This document shows, in pieces, positions 26,358-36,677 of a DNA stretch of 64,000 nucleotides. Positions within the stretch are counted from its first letter, which is position 1. Each line of letters begins with the position of its first letter. The notes beneath the pieces were generated by a model. That model was given only the letters and a program-made list of their open reading frames with translations. It did not search any database and was not told where the DNA came from. Origin of the DNA: Algibacillus agarilyticus (GTDB taxonomy: Bacteria; Pseudomonadota; Gammaproteobacteria; Enterobacterales; Alteromonadaceae); the NCBI RefSeq assembly GCF_003286125.1, contig NZ_QMED01000005.1, positions 163,918 to 227,917 of the forward strand, in the 5' to 3' direction. The position numbers were made by a program, and so were the translations under genes.

Positions 26358-27566
26358 TTATTTTTGCCATTTACTCATTTCAGCCGCGGCCAGTAATACC
26401 GCGCCTACGCCGTAAAATTGTGTATCGTCTTTTTTAACTGGGTCGGGTGATTTACCCACTTGCTGTACCCAATTAACCCGGCCATTTTTTTGTACTGCAT
26501 TTTCAATCGCCGCCCAACCTTTAAGCACAACGTCTTTAGTTTTAGCATCAGTTAAGATCCCATTATTAACCCCCCAAGCTAAACCCGATACAATAAAACC
26601 CGTGCCGCTGATTTCAGGCGTTTTTACTTTATTTGGATCACGTAGCGAAGCAGGCCAATAACCGGCAGGTGTTTGAAGACCAATGAGCCCAGCTGCGTTT
26701 TTCTTATATAACTCGATGTATTTAGATCGAGAAGGATGATCTTTTGGCAGATCATCAATGATTAATGGCAAGGCTGCAAATACCCAGCCATTTCCCCGGC
26801 TCCAAAAGACCGGCTCGCCGTTGTCACTTTTTTTATCAAAATAATGGCTGTCTCTAAAAAATAAACCGTATTTTTCTGAGAATAAATAATCAACGGTTGC
26901 CCAAAACTCTTTATCTGCAAATTCAAAATATTTAGGGTCACCCGTTACATTAGATAGTTTTAACCAAGTCCGTGGTGCCATAAATAAAGCGTCAGACCAA
27001 CACCAGCGATCTTGACATGCCCCTTCAAACCCACGCACACGCGGGTTACTTTCAACCATTTCTAAACTGATATCTCGATGATCCGCTAAAATAAAATCAA
27101 ATAATTTTTGTATTTTAGCGTAGGCTTTGTGATCGCCTGTTTGCTCGGTTAACCAAAGGTAGGTTTGGCCAATTGCATGGTCATCAGCATGCTTAACACG
27201 GCGTTCTAACAAAGAATAATCTACGCTCTTAGCCATTTTTTCAATTTCAGCGACTAAGCTTTTATCGCCTTGTGTTTCAGCCCAACGGGCTAACCCAATA
27301 TAAAAAGCCGCTTGGATCCACCCGCGAGGCTCTGAAGAACCTTTCCAATAGCGTTTAGCTAAATAATCAACATTATCTAAATGATTAAGTTGCCATTGCG
27401 CCACTCGCTGCCCAACATCAAGCGCCGAAGCCTTAACCGATGCGCTAGTCATGGTTTGTTTTTCAGTTTGCTGCGTTATTTGTTGATCTAGAGACGTTTG
27501 CTGACAACTGACAAGCGTTGACACGCCACAAACGAGCGCAAAAATAACAGATATATTTTTATTCAT
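26358..27566 (-). CDS. GH105 unsaturated uronyl hydrolase, lipoprotein
   Basis: A 402-residue (alpha/alpha)6-barrel hydrolase that removes the 4,5-unsaturated uronic acid from lyase products. Motifs: GWIQAAFYIGLARWAE, KHADDHAIGQTYL (Asp128/129), CWSDALFMAPRTW (Asp192, matching the catalytic Asp of the family), FWSRGNGWVFAALP and SGTGFIVSGLAWG. The lipobox LVSC (Cys21) predicts anchoring. AAAGGAT precedes the ATG. It follows a sulfatase gene on the same strand with a 113-base gap and may be co-transcribed with it. Together with the GH88 at 389 the locus has two routes for unsaturated uronyl removal. Confidence 0.88.
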   Translation of the reverse strand: MNKNISVIFALVCGVSTLVSCQQTSLDQQITQQTEKQTMTSASVKASALDVGQRVAQWQLNHLDNVDYLAKRYWKGSSEPRGWIQAAFYIGLARWAETQGDKSLVAEIEKMAKSVDYSLLERRVKHADDHAIGQTYLWLTEQTGDHKAYAKIQKLFDFILADHRDISLEMVESNPRVRGFEGACQDRWCWSDALFMAPRTWLKLSNVTGDPKYFEFADKEFWATVDYLFSEKYGLFFRDSHYFDKKSDNGEPVFWSRGNGWVFAALPLIIDDLPKDHPSRSKYIELYKKNAAGLIGLQTPAGYWPASLRDPNKVKTPEISGTGFIVSGLAWGVNNGILTDAKTKDVVLKGWAAIENAVQKNGRVNWVQQVGKSPDPVKKDDTQFYGVGAVLLAAAEMSKWQK

Positions 27567-27679
27567 TTTATTATCCTTTGATCATACCCAACTCAATTTT
27601 CGGGTGGGTATATTCTTAGCGTTAATATAGAAATCACGGTCGTAACCGCTAGTTTATTTTTAGTGTTTTGCTATTTGCA

Positions 27680-29323
27680 TCATATTTGGCTGGGATAAAT
27701 AACATGGTGCGGAAACCGCTTTTCGATTGCCCACTCATGTTTAATTTTATCTAACCAATAACCCAGTTGTTGTTGCAAAAATAATAAATCTGCCACTGGA
27801 ATTTGTTCTGGAGTTAGCGGCGTTAATTGATAAGGGTCTTGTTTTATATCGAATAAATTCATTATTTTACCGGCCTTATCTAACACGTATAAATACTGAT
27901 CGGTACGCACACCTAATTGTGAACTTTGACCATAATAAAGGCTAGATAACGGTTTAGCGGGTTGGTTGTCAGTCGCTATTAATAAGTCGCTATAATCAAC
28001 GCCATCAAGATCACTCGGAATCGCATCATCTAAATTAAGTAAACCTAATATCGTTGGCATAAAGTCAGGTACACCAATTAATAAATCATTGATGTGAGGT
28101 TTGATGCGATTATCGAGTGTTACAATTAAGGGAATACCAATTGATTCTTCGTAGGCAAAATTCTTAGTCATTAAGCGATGACTACCCATCATTTCACCGT
28201 GGTCAGCGGTAAACACAATGAGCGTGTTTTTATCGAGCCCTTGTGCTTTAAGCTTTTCAATTACACGACCTATTTCTCGATCAACCAGTGTTACCATCGA
28301 AAAATGATAACGCGCAAATTTTTCAGCTCTGGCTATATCAACATTAGGTCGATTTAATAACGTTTCGATTGCGACATCTTTATAGTATTTATTATAAATG
28401 CCTTCATCAGTATCAGACATTTGCTTGTAAGGTGAATGCGGTGGATCCATGGTCCAAATTAAACTAAAGGGTTTGGAATTATCGCGCTGTGCACGTGAAT
28501 TATCGATGTAATCAATAATGACATTGGCTTGATCGACAGCTGAATACACGCGTGGGTAAAAGGGTTGACCATCGCGTTTGCCTTTACTTAAATAAGTGTC
28601 GTTTGTATAAACTAACGGGCTTTTATGATTATGCCCAATTGATTGATACCAATATTCAATGCCCTGACGCGCCGGACCTGGCGGAATATAACTGTCGTAC
28701 TTTGTGCCTTGTAAAAAATGACCGCCTGGTGCTTCAGTTGTACCCACGTATTCATTTTTGTTATTCATTAAAGGTAAATTATTATTCCAATGGCCTTTAC
28801 CAACTAATGCGGTGTTATACCCTTTTTGAGCTAATACTTCGGTTAATGTGGTGATATCTAGCCGTAACCCAACGTTAGGTCTGTCGATTCGCGTATTATT
28901 AGTTACGCCATTATTGTTCGGAAACCGACCTGATAACAGCATGCCTCTAAACGGGCTGCACAGTGGATAATTTGCAATCGCTTGGTTAAATACCGCGCCT
29001 TGTTGTGCCAGTTTATCTAAGTTTGGTGTAAAAACGTAATCGCTTGTACCTAACAATGCGTTTTTAAATTCTGGCTGTTGCCATAAACTCAGTGAAGCTC
29101 TGCGCATTTGATCAGCAACAATAATGATTACGTTTGGTTGTTCAACGTTAGTTTTGTTTTTTGCTTCTGCTTGAACTGATTGTGTCTGGGCTGTTTCTGT
29201 GTGAACGATGTCCGACTGATTTAAGGCTGCACTTTGTGATCCACAACCGGCTAACAGGTTTACACCCAAGCACATCAATGCACACAGCCATGTAGTTAGG
29301 TTACGGTTTTTAAAGTTAATCAC
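27680..29323 (-). CDS. S1 family sulfatase 2, lipoprotein, with CSPFR active-site motif
   Basis: A 547-residue formylglycine sulfatase: NVIIIVADQMRR (metal Asp71), nucleophile motif LCSPFRGMLLSGRFP (Cys122) and FTADHGEMMGSHRLMTKN. The motif has Phe where the classical CxPSR has Ser; Tyr or Phe at this place is seen in some marine subfamilies as I recall, and Cys and Arg are kept. The lipobox LAGC (Cys27) is clear. The start is GTG with AAAGGAT upstream. It is the first gene of a leftward pair with GH105. Expected role: desulfation of ulvan fragments; positional specificity cannot be read here. Confidence 0.85.
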   Translation of the reverse strand: MINFKNRNLTTWLCALMCLGVNLLAGCGSQSAALNQSDIVHTETAQTQSVQAEAKNKTNVEQPNVIIIVADQMRRASLSLWQQPEFKNALLGTSDYVFTPNLDKLAQQGAVFNQAIANYPLCSPFRGMLLSGRFPNNNGVTNNTRIDRPNVGLRLDITTLTEVLAQKGYNTALVGKGHWNNNLPLMNNKNEYVGTTEAPGGHFLQGTKYDSYIPPGPARQGIEYWYQSIGHNHKSPLVYTNDTYLSKGKRDGQPFYPRVYSAVDQANVIIDYIDNSRAQRDNSKPFSLIWTMDPPHSPYKQMSDTDEGIYNKYYKDVAIETLLNRPNVDIARAEKFARYHFSMVTLVDREIGRVIEKLKAQGLDKNTLIVFTADHGEMMGSHRLMTKNFAYEESIGIPLIVTLDNRIKPHINDLLIGVPDFMPTILGLLNLDDAIPSDLDGVDYSDLLIATDNQPAKPLSSLYYGQSSQLGVRTDQYLYVLDKAGKIMNLFDIKQDPYQLTPLTPEQIPVADLLFLQQQLGYWLDKIKHEWAIEKRFPHHVIYPSQI

Positions 29324-29655
29324 ATTCTATCCTTTTTATATTTAACTCAAACGGTATTCGCTTTGCACGCTATCTTGCTTATTCAAAAATGGGTTGTTTA
29401 AAACACTTATGTATAAAAACAGTTAAACAAAAACACAAATCAGGTCATAAGAAATCAAATATAACACCAAATACAATTAAATATAATCATTTAGTTTACA
29501 TTTTTATCACGTCTATTTAAAAAACTAAAAATTATTAGTGGCTATTGAATAAAGCGTGATTATTGAACAATAAAAAAGATGAATTTAAAAAGGGTATGGA
29601 TAAAAATGATAGAGACAATTATTTCGAGGCGCATTGATTTTTTCTATGCGTATAA
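29324..29655. other. AT-rich intergenic region
   Basis: About 330 AT-rich bases upstream of sulfatase 2 and downstream of the binding-protein gene. I see no ECF motif, hairpin with T-run or gene. Confidence 0.4.
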
Positions 29656-30546
29656 CTAATAAAGCGTTGTTGGACGAGAATCTGAATATTGATAATGCAG
29701 CCAAAGTTCAGGGCGATCTAGTGGCACACTCGGGGGTAAAAGTGGGTTTTGTAAACGAATAATCTTTCGATTACCCGTTAAAAATTGTTTAAGTATATCG
29801 CGATGATGTTTGGCAAAAATAGTATCAAACTGGCCATTGGCTATTATTTTTTCAAAGCCTTGGGTTAAAGTTCGCGCTAATTCGTTATTGTTTTTTGCAA
29901 CATAAAAATAAAAGCAGACCGGGTAAGTCAGCAGTAAATGCGGGTCAACCGCAATCGACAGCTGATATTCTTTTTTATATAACTCAGCTTCTCGTGCAGC
30001 TTCTAATATCGACATCGGAAAATAATCAAAGCGTTGCTTGTGCAACATTAGAAATAAACCAACCAAGTTAGTGCCTTTGATCGGTTCAATACCATTGTAT
30101 TCTAATATTTTATTATCTGTCCACGTATGAAACATGCCAGGTTTGTAAACTTTAAGCTGATTTAACGAATTGATATCTCGAAATTTATTTATATTGTCAT
30201 TGTGCACTAACACAACACGCCAGCCACTTAACCCCTTCATAATGGGTATTTGGATAGCTTGATATAAATCTACCCGTTCTTGTGTAGCATAACCGATTGT
30301 AATATCGATATCAGTTTGAGCGGTTAAAAACTCAAAAGCACGCTGGTGGGGGATTGATAAAGGATAACGCTTAGCTTGATAAACGCCGGGTTGACTATGA
30401 TCTAAAATAGCTTGTAATAGCTCGGTGTGATAAGCGTCTCGGTAGACACCAAGCCCACGATAAACGATATCTTGCGCGTAGCAAAATTGAACACTAAGTA
30501 ACGCGAAAACACCCCACTTTGCCCAACTAAACACAGCTAACCTCAA
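29656..30546 (-). CDS. Periplasmic substrate-binding-like protein (SBP_bac_3-type)
   Basis: A 296-residue secreted protein with signal peptide (VFALLSVQFCYAQD). It resembles the bacterial extracellular solute-binding family 3: GLGVYRDAYHTELLQAILD near the N-terminus and ANGQFDTIFAKHH near the C-terminus. No ABC permease is adjacent, so it may be a stand-alone sensor or orphan binding protein. The frame begins at TTG (30546), with a GTG at 30534 as an alternative start. Its relation to ulvan use is unclear. Confidence 0.6.
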   Translation of the reverse strand: MRLAVFSWAKWGVFALLSVQFCYAQDIVYRGLGVYRDAYHTELLQAILDHSQPGVYQAKRYPLSIPHQRAFEFLTAQTDIDITIGYATQERVDLYQAIQIPIMKGLSGWRVVLVHNDNINKFRDINSLNQLKVYKPGMFHTWTDNKILEYNGIEPIKGTNLVGLFLMLHKQRFDYFPMSILEAAREAELYKKEYQLSIAVDPHLLLTYPVCFYFYVAKNNNELARTLTQGFEKIIANGQFDTIFAKHHRDILKQFLTGNRKIIRLQNPLLPPSVPLDRPELWLHYQYSDSRPTTLY

Positions 30547-30673
30547 TATCTAAAGTTAATCACTTTAAAAAGAGTATAGCCTAAACAAATGATAGCGCCT
30601 GTTGCTGTGCTTAATGATATGCATAAACTACAAATAACAAAAAAAACAACATGGCAGATTTACCAAAATCACG

Positions 30674-30698
30674 TCAAGATGCGATTGCAGCATCTTGA
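30674..30698. terminator. Hairpin between convergent-side genes
   Basis: Arms AAGATGC/GCATCTT within TCAAGATGC...GCATCTTGA. A related CAAGAT..ATCTT arrangement occurs at about 57890-57915, so this may be a small dispersed intergenic repeat rather than a dedicated terminator. Confidence 0.4.
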
Positions 30699-30774
30699 GT
30701 GACTTGGATTAAGTTACTTGAGTGAAGAGACTTGGGTATCTAACAGAAGCTGCGACCATTTGGGTCAACGAGCA

Positions 30775-33696
30775 TCATAAAGATGCTCTTCTTCTAATAA
30801 AGATAATCATCGCTAAAAACAACATAAATAAAGGCGCGTTACTGCCACCTGAACCACCACCTGATGTTTCGGTGGGTTGGGTAGGCGTATCAGGCGTTGT
30901 GTCAGGCGGTGTTGTGGTATCGGGTGGTGTCGTTTCAGTTGGTTTAGCCGATACCGTCAAAGTTGCCGTTGCCTCAGCGGTTGCATCACCACTGTCGGTT
31001 ACAACCGCTTTTATTGTATAAGAGCCAGCAACTAACCCATTCAAAGCCGAACTACTTTGATTCCATTCAAATGGCGCACTGGCATCTTCATTAATCACGG
31101 TGTTGTTTATGTATAACGTCACGTGTTTAATACTACGGGTTGTCATAGGTGTTACCGCGTCAACCGTAAAAGCCAGTGCGCTATAACCTTCTTCAAGCGT
31201 CTGAGTCCCTTTAATAAAGCTTATGGTTGGCGCAACCACTTTTTCTTGCACGATAAATTGTACGCTCGCTTGTGCCGTGATCCCTTCATTATCAGTTGCG
31301 ATTGCTTTAAGTGTATGGGTTCCAGGTGAATATCCCAATAGTTCATTTTTAAGCGTGTCGTTATGGCCCCAGTCATAAGGCGCAACTGATTCTTGACGTA
31401 TTAAGGTGTCGTTTACAAATAACTCAACCTTAGTGATGTTACGCCCATCAATTGGCGAAGTTGCCGCGACATTCAACGATAAGCTAGTGTAACCTTCTTC
31501 AACCGTTACATCCCCCTCTGGAAAACTAACACTTGGGGTTGGGTCTATTACCGTTAAAGGTATCGAAGCTTCAGCAGTATCACCTTGGCTGTCAGTCACT
31601 TTAGCTTTTAGGGTGTAATTCCCTACCGCTAAGCTGGCTAATGGTGTGCTAGTTTGCGTCCAAACATAAGGTGAAGTCACCTGAGTAGAAATCAATTGAT
31701 CATCTAAATATAAATCGACGCCTGTGATCGTACGGGCAACATCAGGTGTGGTTGCGTTAACTAAAATGTTAACACTACTATAGTCGATTGATAGCGTTAA
31801 TTCAGATTCAGAAAAACCAATCGTCGGGGTTGGCTCAACCACTTTTAATGTCATAAAGGCTTCAGTTGTTTGTCCTGCACTGTCGGTTGAAACAACTTTT
31901 AATGCATAATTACCGACGGGTAAGCTCTGTAATTTAATATCGGCTTCAGACCATTGAAACGGAGCCGTATTTTGTGTTGAGACTAATTCGCCATCAATAT
32001 ATAAAGCAAGACTGCTGATGCTCACAGACGAATCTATAACAGAGGCCGTTGCATTTACATTTAAGCTTGCATAACCCTTTAGCGCGGTTAGCTCTGTTTC
32101 ATCAAAAGAGACCGATGTTTGCGATAAACCCAGATCGATCACTTGCAGGTGAAGTGGTCTTTCAGTGCCTGAAGCAGCTTCCATTAAGTAGTAATATACT
32201 TTCCCGCCTTTAGCGTGAGGTACACCATGTTGAAAATTCGTGGTGGTGGTGGTATCCGTATAAATACGGGTAAATGTATTGGTACCGCCTTTAGCCACTT
32301 CAACATAAGGCTTTTTATTTTCTAACCCGATAATGTATACGTCATCACCAATGGCATTGATTTCAGAAGCGCCACTAATACCAGGAGCATGAATAAAATC
32401 AGTGGCGCCAGCCGGTTTATATAAGTGACCGTATACGGTTTTATTAAATTCGTTGTCTTTTACCTTGTGAATAAAGTGGAGGTCACCTTTATCTGTTACC
32501 GTCCAGTCAAAGTTGCCAACAATATGAACCTTGCCTGGTGGAGTACCCGAGCTGTTAGCCGCATTAGATGTTGTTTCTACTAAATCGCCCGGCTCGAATA
32601 CCTTAATTTCATCTGCATCAACCAGTGGCCATGTAATTTGTTTGCCAGTGTGGTCGCGCCAAATATTGTTTGCGGCATCGTCTAAGTAGGCGTAATAAAT
32701 ACCGTTTTGATATTGAAACTTGTCGGTATTGTTGCTGCTACGTCTTTGAAAACCAACACGCAGCTTGCCATTAACGTATTTCATTTCACCATACAAACCC
32801 CAGTTATAAACAAGGCCATGACTTTTCTGATTACGATGATTAAAAGCTTCAAACAAGCTCCACTTTTGTGAGGATGCATCATAACTATTGTAATAATAGG
32901 CACCGTTATTATTGCCACCCCAACGCATAAAATGCAGTAAGTCACCTTCTTTGGTTTCAAAAAATTTAGGGTAAGTTAATGAAGCAAAATTAGCTTTATC
33001 AGCTAAATCACCGTTCATTGTCAGGTGTTTGTAATCATCTGCCCCAGTACTGATCGCACTCGTGTCTTTAACAAATTGTTTTTCTAGTGTGAATTCATCA
33101 TCAGTTACTTCGGCAGCACCGGGTAAACTAAAGCTGTAGCGAAAAAAATCGTCTTTAAATCTATCATCGTCAAATTTTGCATTTGGGATGCTGTTGTCGT
33201 CATAGGCATGTAAATCGTACACCATATGAATGGTGCCATCTTTAGGGCTAACCGCTAAACCTATTGTATTGTGTGATTCACCAATCCACCAGTTGCCTTG
33301 AAAACCATTATGTTGATGTGGAAATTCAATGGTTTTGACTACACCTGTATTGGTATCTAATCGAGATAACATGACGTGGCGGTCATCTTTACCACCCCGA
33401 TACCAAGTCATAAAAACATAGTGCTTATAAACTTTAACTGAATCGCCATGCGCTGAAATGCTACCACCAAATTTGTAGTGATATAGCGAGTCGTCTTTTA
33501 GTTGCTGAGTTGTTAATTTGGGGCTTTGTCTATCAATATCTGTGCCATCAAAATGCAAAGCGTTGTCTGCAATTTTAGTTGATGACTGTAAGGTCACGGC
33601 CGCGTTTACGCTGGCCGATGATAATAAAAACAAACCGGCTGTTACACTTGTCAGTATTTTTGATAACCGTAAACGGGCTGTATCGTTAATAATCAT
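30775..33696 (-). CDS. PL24-like ulvan lyase with four Ig-like repeats and GlyGly-CTERM tail
   Basis: A 973-residue secreted protein. After a signal peptide (LSSASVNAA), residues about 40-540 form a BNR_4-type beta-propeller. Segments [40 protein letters not shown] and HMVYDLHAY resemble the long ulvan lyases of family PL24. Four ~90-residue Ig-like repeats follow, each opening with a (S/T)(V/I)xF...E(G)Y pattern. A Thr/Pro linker and the tail [20 protein letters not shown] then IRRR come last: a GlyGly-CTERM sorting signal implying rhombosortase processing and surface delivery. AAGGTG precedes the ATG. The stop codon lies inside a hairpin with arms GAGCATC/GATGCTC. No ECF motif is seen upstream. 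Confidence 0.8.
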   Translation of the reverse strand: MIINDTARLRLSKILTSVTAGLFLLSSASVNAAVTLQSSTKIADNALHFDGTDIDRQSPKLTTQQLKDDSLYHYKFGGSISAHGDSVKVYKHYVFMTWYRGGKDDRHVMLSRLDTNTGVVKTIEFPHQHNGFQGNWWIGESHNTIGLAVSPKDGTIHMVYDLHAYDDNSIPNAKFDDDRFKDDFFRYSFSLPGAAEVTDDEFTLEKQFVKDTSAISTGADDYKHLTMNGDLADKANFASLTYPKFFETKEGDLLHFMRWGGNNNGAYYYNSYDASSQKWSLFEAFNHRNQKSHGLVYNWGLYGEMKYVNGKLRVGFQRRSSNNTDKFQYQNGIYYAYLDDAANNIWRDHTGKQITWPLVDADEIKVFEPGDLVETTSNAANSSGTPPGKVHIVGNFDWTVTDKGDLHFIHKVKDNEFNKTVYGHLYKPAGATDFIHAPGISGASEINAIGDDVYIIGLENKKPYVEVAKGGTNTFTRIYTDTTTTTNFQHGVPHAKGGKVYYYLMEAASGTERPLHLQVIDLGLSQTSVSFDETELTALKGYASLNVNATASVIDSSVSISSLALYIDGELVSTQNTAPFQWSEADIKLQSLPVGNYALKVVSTDSAGQTTEAFMTLKVVEPTPTIGFSESELTLSIDYSSVNILVNATTPDVARTITGVDLYLDDQLISTQVTSPYVWTQTSTPLASLAVGNYTLKAKVTDSQGDTAEASIPLTVIDPTPSVSFPEGDVTVEEGYTSLSLNVAATSPIDGRNITKVELFVNDTLIRQESVAPYDWGHNDTLKNELLGYSPGTHTLKAIATDNEGITAQASVQFIVQEKVVAPTISFIKGTQTLEEGYSALAFTVDAVTPMTTRSIKHVTLYINNTVINEDASAPFEWNQSSSALNGLVAGSYTIKAVVTDSGDATAEATATLTVSAKPTETTPPDTTTPPDTTPDTPTQPTETSGGGSGGSNAPLFMLFLAMIIFIRRRASL

Positions 33697-33992
33697 TTTG
33701 TTAACACCTTTAATTATTTATTAACTTAAACTAAAACGATACTATCATTAATATTCACAACTTATCAAAAACAATCAACATAAATTATAACTAATCGTGA
33801 ACAATTGAAGTTTAATTAGAGCGCCCTTCGCATAAAGCATCGAATAAAACACACCAAATGATTGGATTTTGAAGGGAATGTACAGAGGTGTTAACTGAGG
33901 TGTTTGGCAGGCGAATTGAACCCTACGCACTTGTTATCGTGTAGGGTTGGTTCTGTATGATTTATTTACATTATATTAAGCGTTAATCAACT
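33697..33992. other. Intergenic region with hairpin
   Basis: At about 33917-33946 the arms AACCCTAC..CAC and GTG..AGGGTT form a hairpin downstream of the TonB-like gene. The rest is AT-rich upstream sequence of the PL24 gene without recognised sites. Confidence 0.4.
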
Positions 33993-34367
33993 TCACCGTT
34001 TAATATCAAACCTTAATACCGTGGTTAAATTTTTGCGGTCAACGGCCATACCCTCTACCATTTTAGGCTTATATTGCCACGGGGCTAATGCATTAACGGC
34101 AGACTGATTAAAAATAAGCGCAGGGTTGGCCTCAATAATGTGAATATTTTTAACATTGCCTGTCGCGTCAACATCAAAACGCATTTTTACCCAACCACTT
34201 ATGCCCTTACGAGCGGCGTCGATCGGATACTTCGGACTAGCACGTTTAACAACTATGCTATTTTTGTTAGCTGGTTTATGCTGATTAACACTTAGCTTTG
34301 ATTTATCAGCTGTAGCTGAGCAGCCCGCTAATAAACTGAATAACATCACTAAATAGATAAATTTCAT
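33993..34367 (-). CDS. Small lipoprotein with TonB C-terminal domain
   Basis: A 124-residue lipoprotein (lipobox LAGC, Cys16) consisting almost entirely of a TonB C-terminal fold: ASPKYPIDAARKGISGWVKM, FDVDATGNVKNIHIIEANP and ALAPWQYKPK. It lacks the inner-membrane anchor helix and Pro-rich spacer of true TonB, so it is unlikely to energise transport. Related stand-alone lipoproteins are common in Alteromonadales. I chose the ATG at 34367 for its AAGGGA; the frame is open to 34388. Confidence 0.7.
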   Translation of the reverse strand: MKFIYLVMLFSLLAGCSATADKSKLSVNQHKPANKNSIVVKRASPKYPIDAARKGISGWVKMRFDVDATGNVKNIHIIEANPALIFNQSAVNALAPWQYKPKMVEGMAVDRKNLTTVLRFDIKR

Positions 34368-34381
34368 CACATCCCTTTTTA

Positions 34382-34646
34382 ATACCAATTCATATAAATA
34401 AGTGCTCTCTCAGAATGCATCCAGCGGTTTTTGAACAAGGCGTCGGTGTGTAGGAATGGTTGTTCCCTTTCAAATACCGATAACGCAGGTCAAAAGCCGC
34501 TGGGGCATTCCTTTCAGGCGAGTTTTAAATGCGCTTACTCTGTGTTGCTCGAACTCAAAAGAGCACCACTATTCTTTCATTCAAGTGCCTTGATTAAGCG
34601 CATTTAAACGCTCGCTGAGTGGGCACTTATTATTACGGATTGGTAT
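34382..34646 (+). mobile_element. Second MITE-like element, full copy with 23-bp inverted ends
   Basis: It begins ATACCAATTCATATAAATAA and ends TTATTATTACGGATTGGTAT. The reverse complement of the end matches the start over about 23 bases with a few mismatches. The 265-bp interior has no gene. A related copy with a longer interior, lacking the right inverted end, lies at 43621-43910. Confidence 0.7.
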
Positions 34647-34726
34647 AACTTAATATATTTTAATAAAAATCAACGCTGACCATTTCGTTGTTAATACGTG
34701 AGCCAGCGAAGATTTGTTAATGTTTA

Positions 34727-34851
34727 TAGTCAAAGCGATCGGGTTTTAGGGGAAGCCGTCAAGCTTCGAGACCCCATGAGCATATGCTCTACTATGTGAT
34801 TGGGGCGAGTAAGCGCTGACAATGAACCATAAAACCTGAGCGAAAAGACTA
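34727..34851 (+). mobile_element. MITE-like element, short form (copy 4)
   Basis: A 125-bp copy nearly identical to copies 1 and 3, flanked by TA. It ends 13 bases from the stop codon of the PL25-like gene, so it lies in the 3' untranslated part of that transcript. Confidence 0.8.
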
Positions 34852-34863
34852 TATTTGATTATT

Positions 34864-36312
34864 TTATTTGATTAAAGACGCATCGGCTTTTAGGCGCTTA
34901 ACCGGCCCCTTATCACCCAATAAATAAACCTTGCGCCAATCTTGATCTTTAACTTTAGCGGCAACAATCACTCGCGCATCTGGGTGGGCGTTTTCAATAA
35001 TCGATGTTAGTGCCCAAGTTGCATTTTTACGGCGTAATAACTCTTTACCTTTTGTAAAGGTTTCACCGCCATCGGTACTATTCCAATAAGCAATAATGCC
35101 GTCATTATTATCTTCATAACCTAGTGTAAAAGTTAATGCTTCGGGTGAGTTAAAAAAGAAATCCCCCCGTGCATCAACGTTGTCTAATCGAGTTTGTTGA
35201 TTGATCGGTTTACCACCAACCCACTCTGTACCTGTCCATTTATAATAAGCCGTTTGTTTTGGCCCGCCTGTTTTTTGACCCAAATCGATGCCAATATTAG
35301 TAGCAATATGCGGATACCCATTAGCGTCTAAATGGGCTGAACCATTGAATGTCCAGTCTGCCCCGGTACTAGCCACTAAGGTTTTGGCATTTGCTTCTTC
35401 ACGTGTTAACGGCATATTAAGCTTTTCACCTTGCACATTACGCCACGTATTTTTTTGAGTATCAAATGCCATGTAGTATGCGTTATGACGCTCAGTTGTA
35501 TGACCTCGGCTTGTGGCTTTGCCATCCCAACAGACGTGGTAATCAAAAGACACGATAATTTCATCGCCCTGACCTTTACCGACCCAGGCATACCAACTAT
35601 CAACCGCTTGAATATCGTGACGGCGTTTATGTTTTAAAAACGAAACAGGCTCGGCAAAAGTGCGACCGTGATCCGTTGATTTTTGATATACCCAATCACT
35701 GCGGTGAGCACCATGACGATAGAATAAATAAATATCACCATTGTCCATTTTTACCGCTTGGTTATAAGTACCAAATGCAGGAATAGTATCGAGTGCTTCC
35801 CAGCTGGTAATGTCACGCGGATTTTTAGAAACCACATGCGCATTTCGCCCGCTGTGTATATTGCCTAATTCATTTATGCCATGTTCTTTAGTGCCGCCGT
35901 GACCACCAAAAAAAATGTGAATGTAACCTAAATCATCAATCAACATGGTCGGTTTACCATGATTATCAATTTTTTTACTTTTTGGATCTTTGCCTAATGC
36001 ACTCACACCGGCTTTAAAGGGGCCTTGCCAAGTATCAGTTTGATGATTATATGCTGCAACATAAGGGTCCTCTAAAGGCCCTTGATAACTAACATAGGTA
36101 ATACCGTCAAGATGAACACCGGCAGGATGCTGCACAACCGCGAGTGCATTGCCGATTGCATTATCAGCAAAGTGATCAACTTTATTGGCGTTTTGAGATG
36201 AAGCGTTATGGCTTGGCTGATTTTGCTCTGTGTTAGAACAACCCGTTAATAAAGTGCTTAATAACACACAAGCGCTTAAAAGCGTTTTACGTGTTGTGTA
36301 TTCACGAATCAT
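34864..36312 (-). CDS. PL25-like ulvan lyase, lipoprotein
   Basis: A 482-residue lipoprotein (lipobox LTGC, Cys25) with a BNR_4-type seven-bladed propeller. Segments LDGITYVSYQGPLEDPYVA, GYIHIFFGGHGG, IYLFYRHGAHRSDWVYQ and SFDYHVCWDG match, as I recall them, the compact ulvan lyases of family PL25 from Pseudoalteromonas-type bacteria, including conserved His, Tyr and Arg residues. It should cut ulvan at rhamnose-uronate linkages by beta-elimination. The start at 36312 has AGGA eight bases upstream; the frame is open to 36351. Closely related PL24 cannot be excluded. Confidence 0.78.
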   Translation of the reverse strand: MIREYTTRKTLLSACVLLSTLLTGCSNTEQNQPSHNASSQNANKVDHFADNAIGNALAVVQHPAGVHLDGITYVSYQGPLEDPYVAAYNHQTDTWQGPFKAGVSALGKDPKSKKIDNHGKPTMLIDDLGYIHIFFGGHGGTKEHGINELGNIHSGRNAHVVSKNPRDITSWEALDTIPAFGTYNQAVKMDNGDIYLFYRHGAHRSDWVYQKSTDHGRTFAEPVSFLKHKRRHDIQAVDSWYAWVGKGQGDEIIVSFDYHVCWDGKATSRGHTTERHNAYYMAFDTQKNTWRNVQGEKLNMPLTREEANAKTLVASTGADWTFNGSAHLDANGYPHIATNIGIDLGQKTGGPKQTAYYKWTGTEWVGGKPINQQTRLDNVDARGDFFFNSPEALTFTLGYEDNNDGIIAYWNSTDGGETFTKGKELLRRKNATWALTSIIENAHPDARVIVAAKVKDQDWRKVYLLGDKGPVKRLKADASLIK

Positions 36313-36677
36313 TTGAGATTTCCTAAATTGAAAGTAATGAATAATTAACAAATATTATACGCCACAAAAACACATTAACAATCAATAATAATCACAAACA
36401 CGATAAATCCACTATATAGATTCATTTTTAATCAGCTTGTAATTTATTTCAAAAAACAGATTTACTCTTTACATTCAGCACCCTAGATAATAAAACCAAA
36501 ACGAAAATGCAATAAAGAATATTAAGTCATTATAAACAGAAGACGTAAATTTTAATGTTTTGACTTAAATTGAGTTTACTAGAAGTTAAATATTCGTTAA
36601 CGTATACAGTAATTTTAGCTAAGCAAGCTTGCGTCTTAGCACTCGCTTTGAGATCAATTACACAGTAGGACATTAAA
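36313..36677. other. AT-rich divergent intergenic region
   Basis: About 365 bases between the leftward PL25 gene and the rightward isomerase-like gene. It is very AT-rich, with promoter-like sequence on both strands but no copy of the shared ECF motif, no strong hairpin and no gene. Confidence 0.4.

Noticed and set aside
28644-28662. TTGATACCAAT inside the sulfatase 2 gene as another ECF promoter
   Set aside because: It lacks the GGG preceding TATCAA, has no CTATTC box at the right distance, and lies within coding sequence.
33993-34367. True TonB energy transducer
   Set aside because: It has a lipobox and lacks the N-terminal inner-membrane helix and proline-rich spacer, so it is only a TonB C-terminal-fold lipoprotein.
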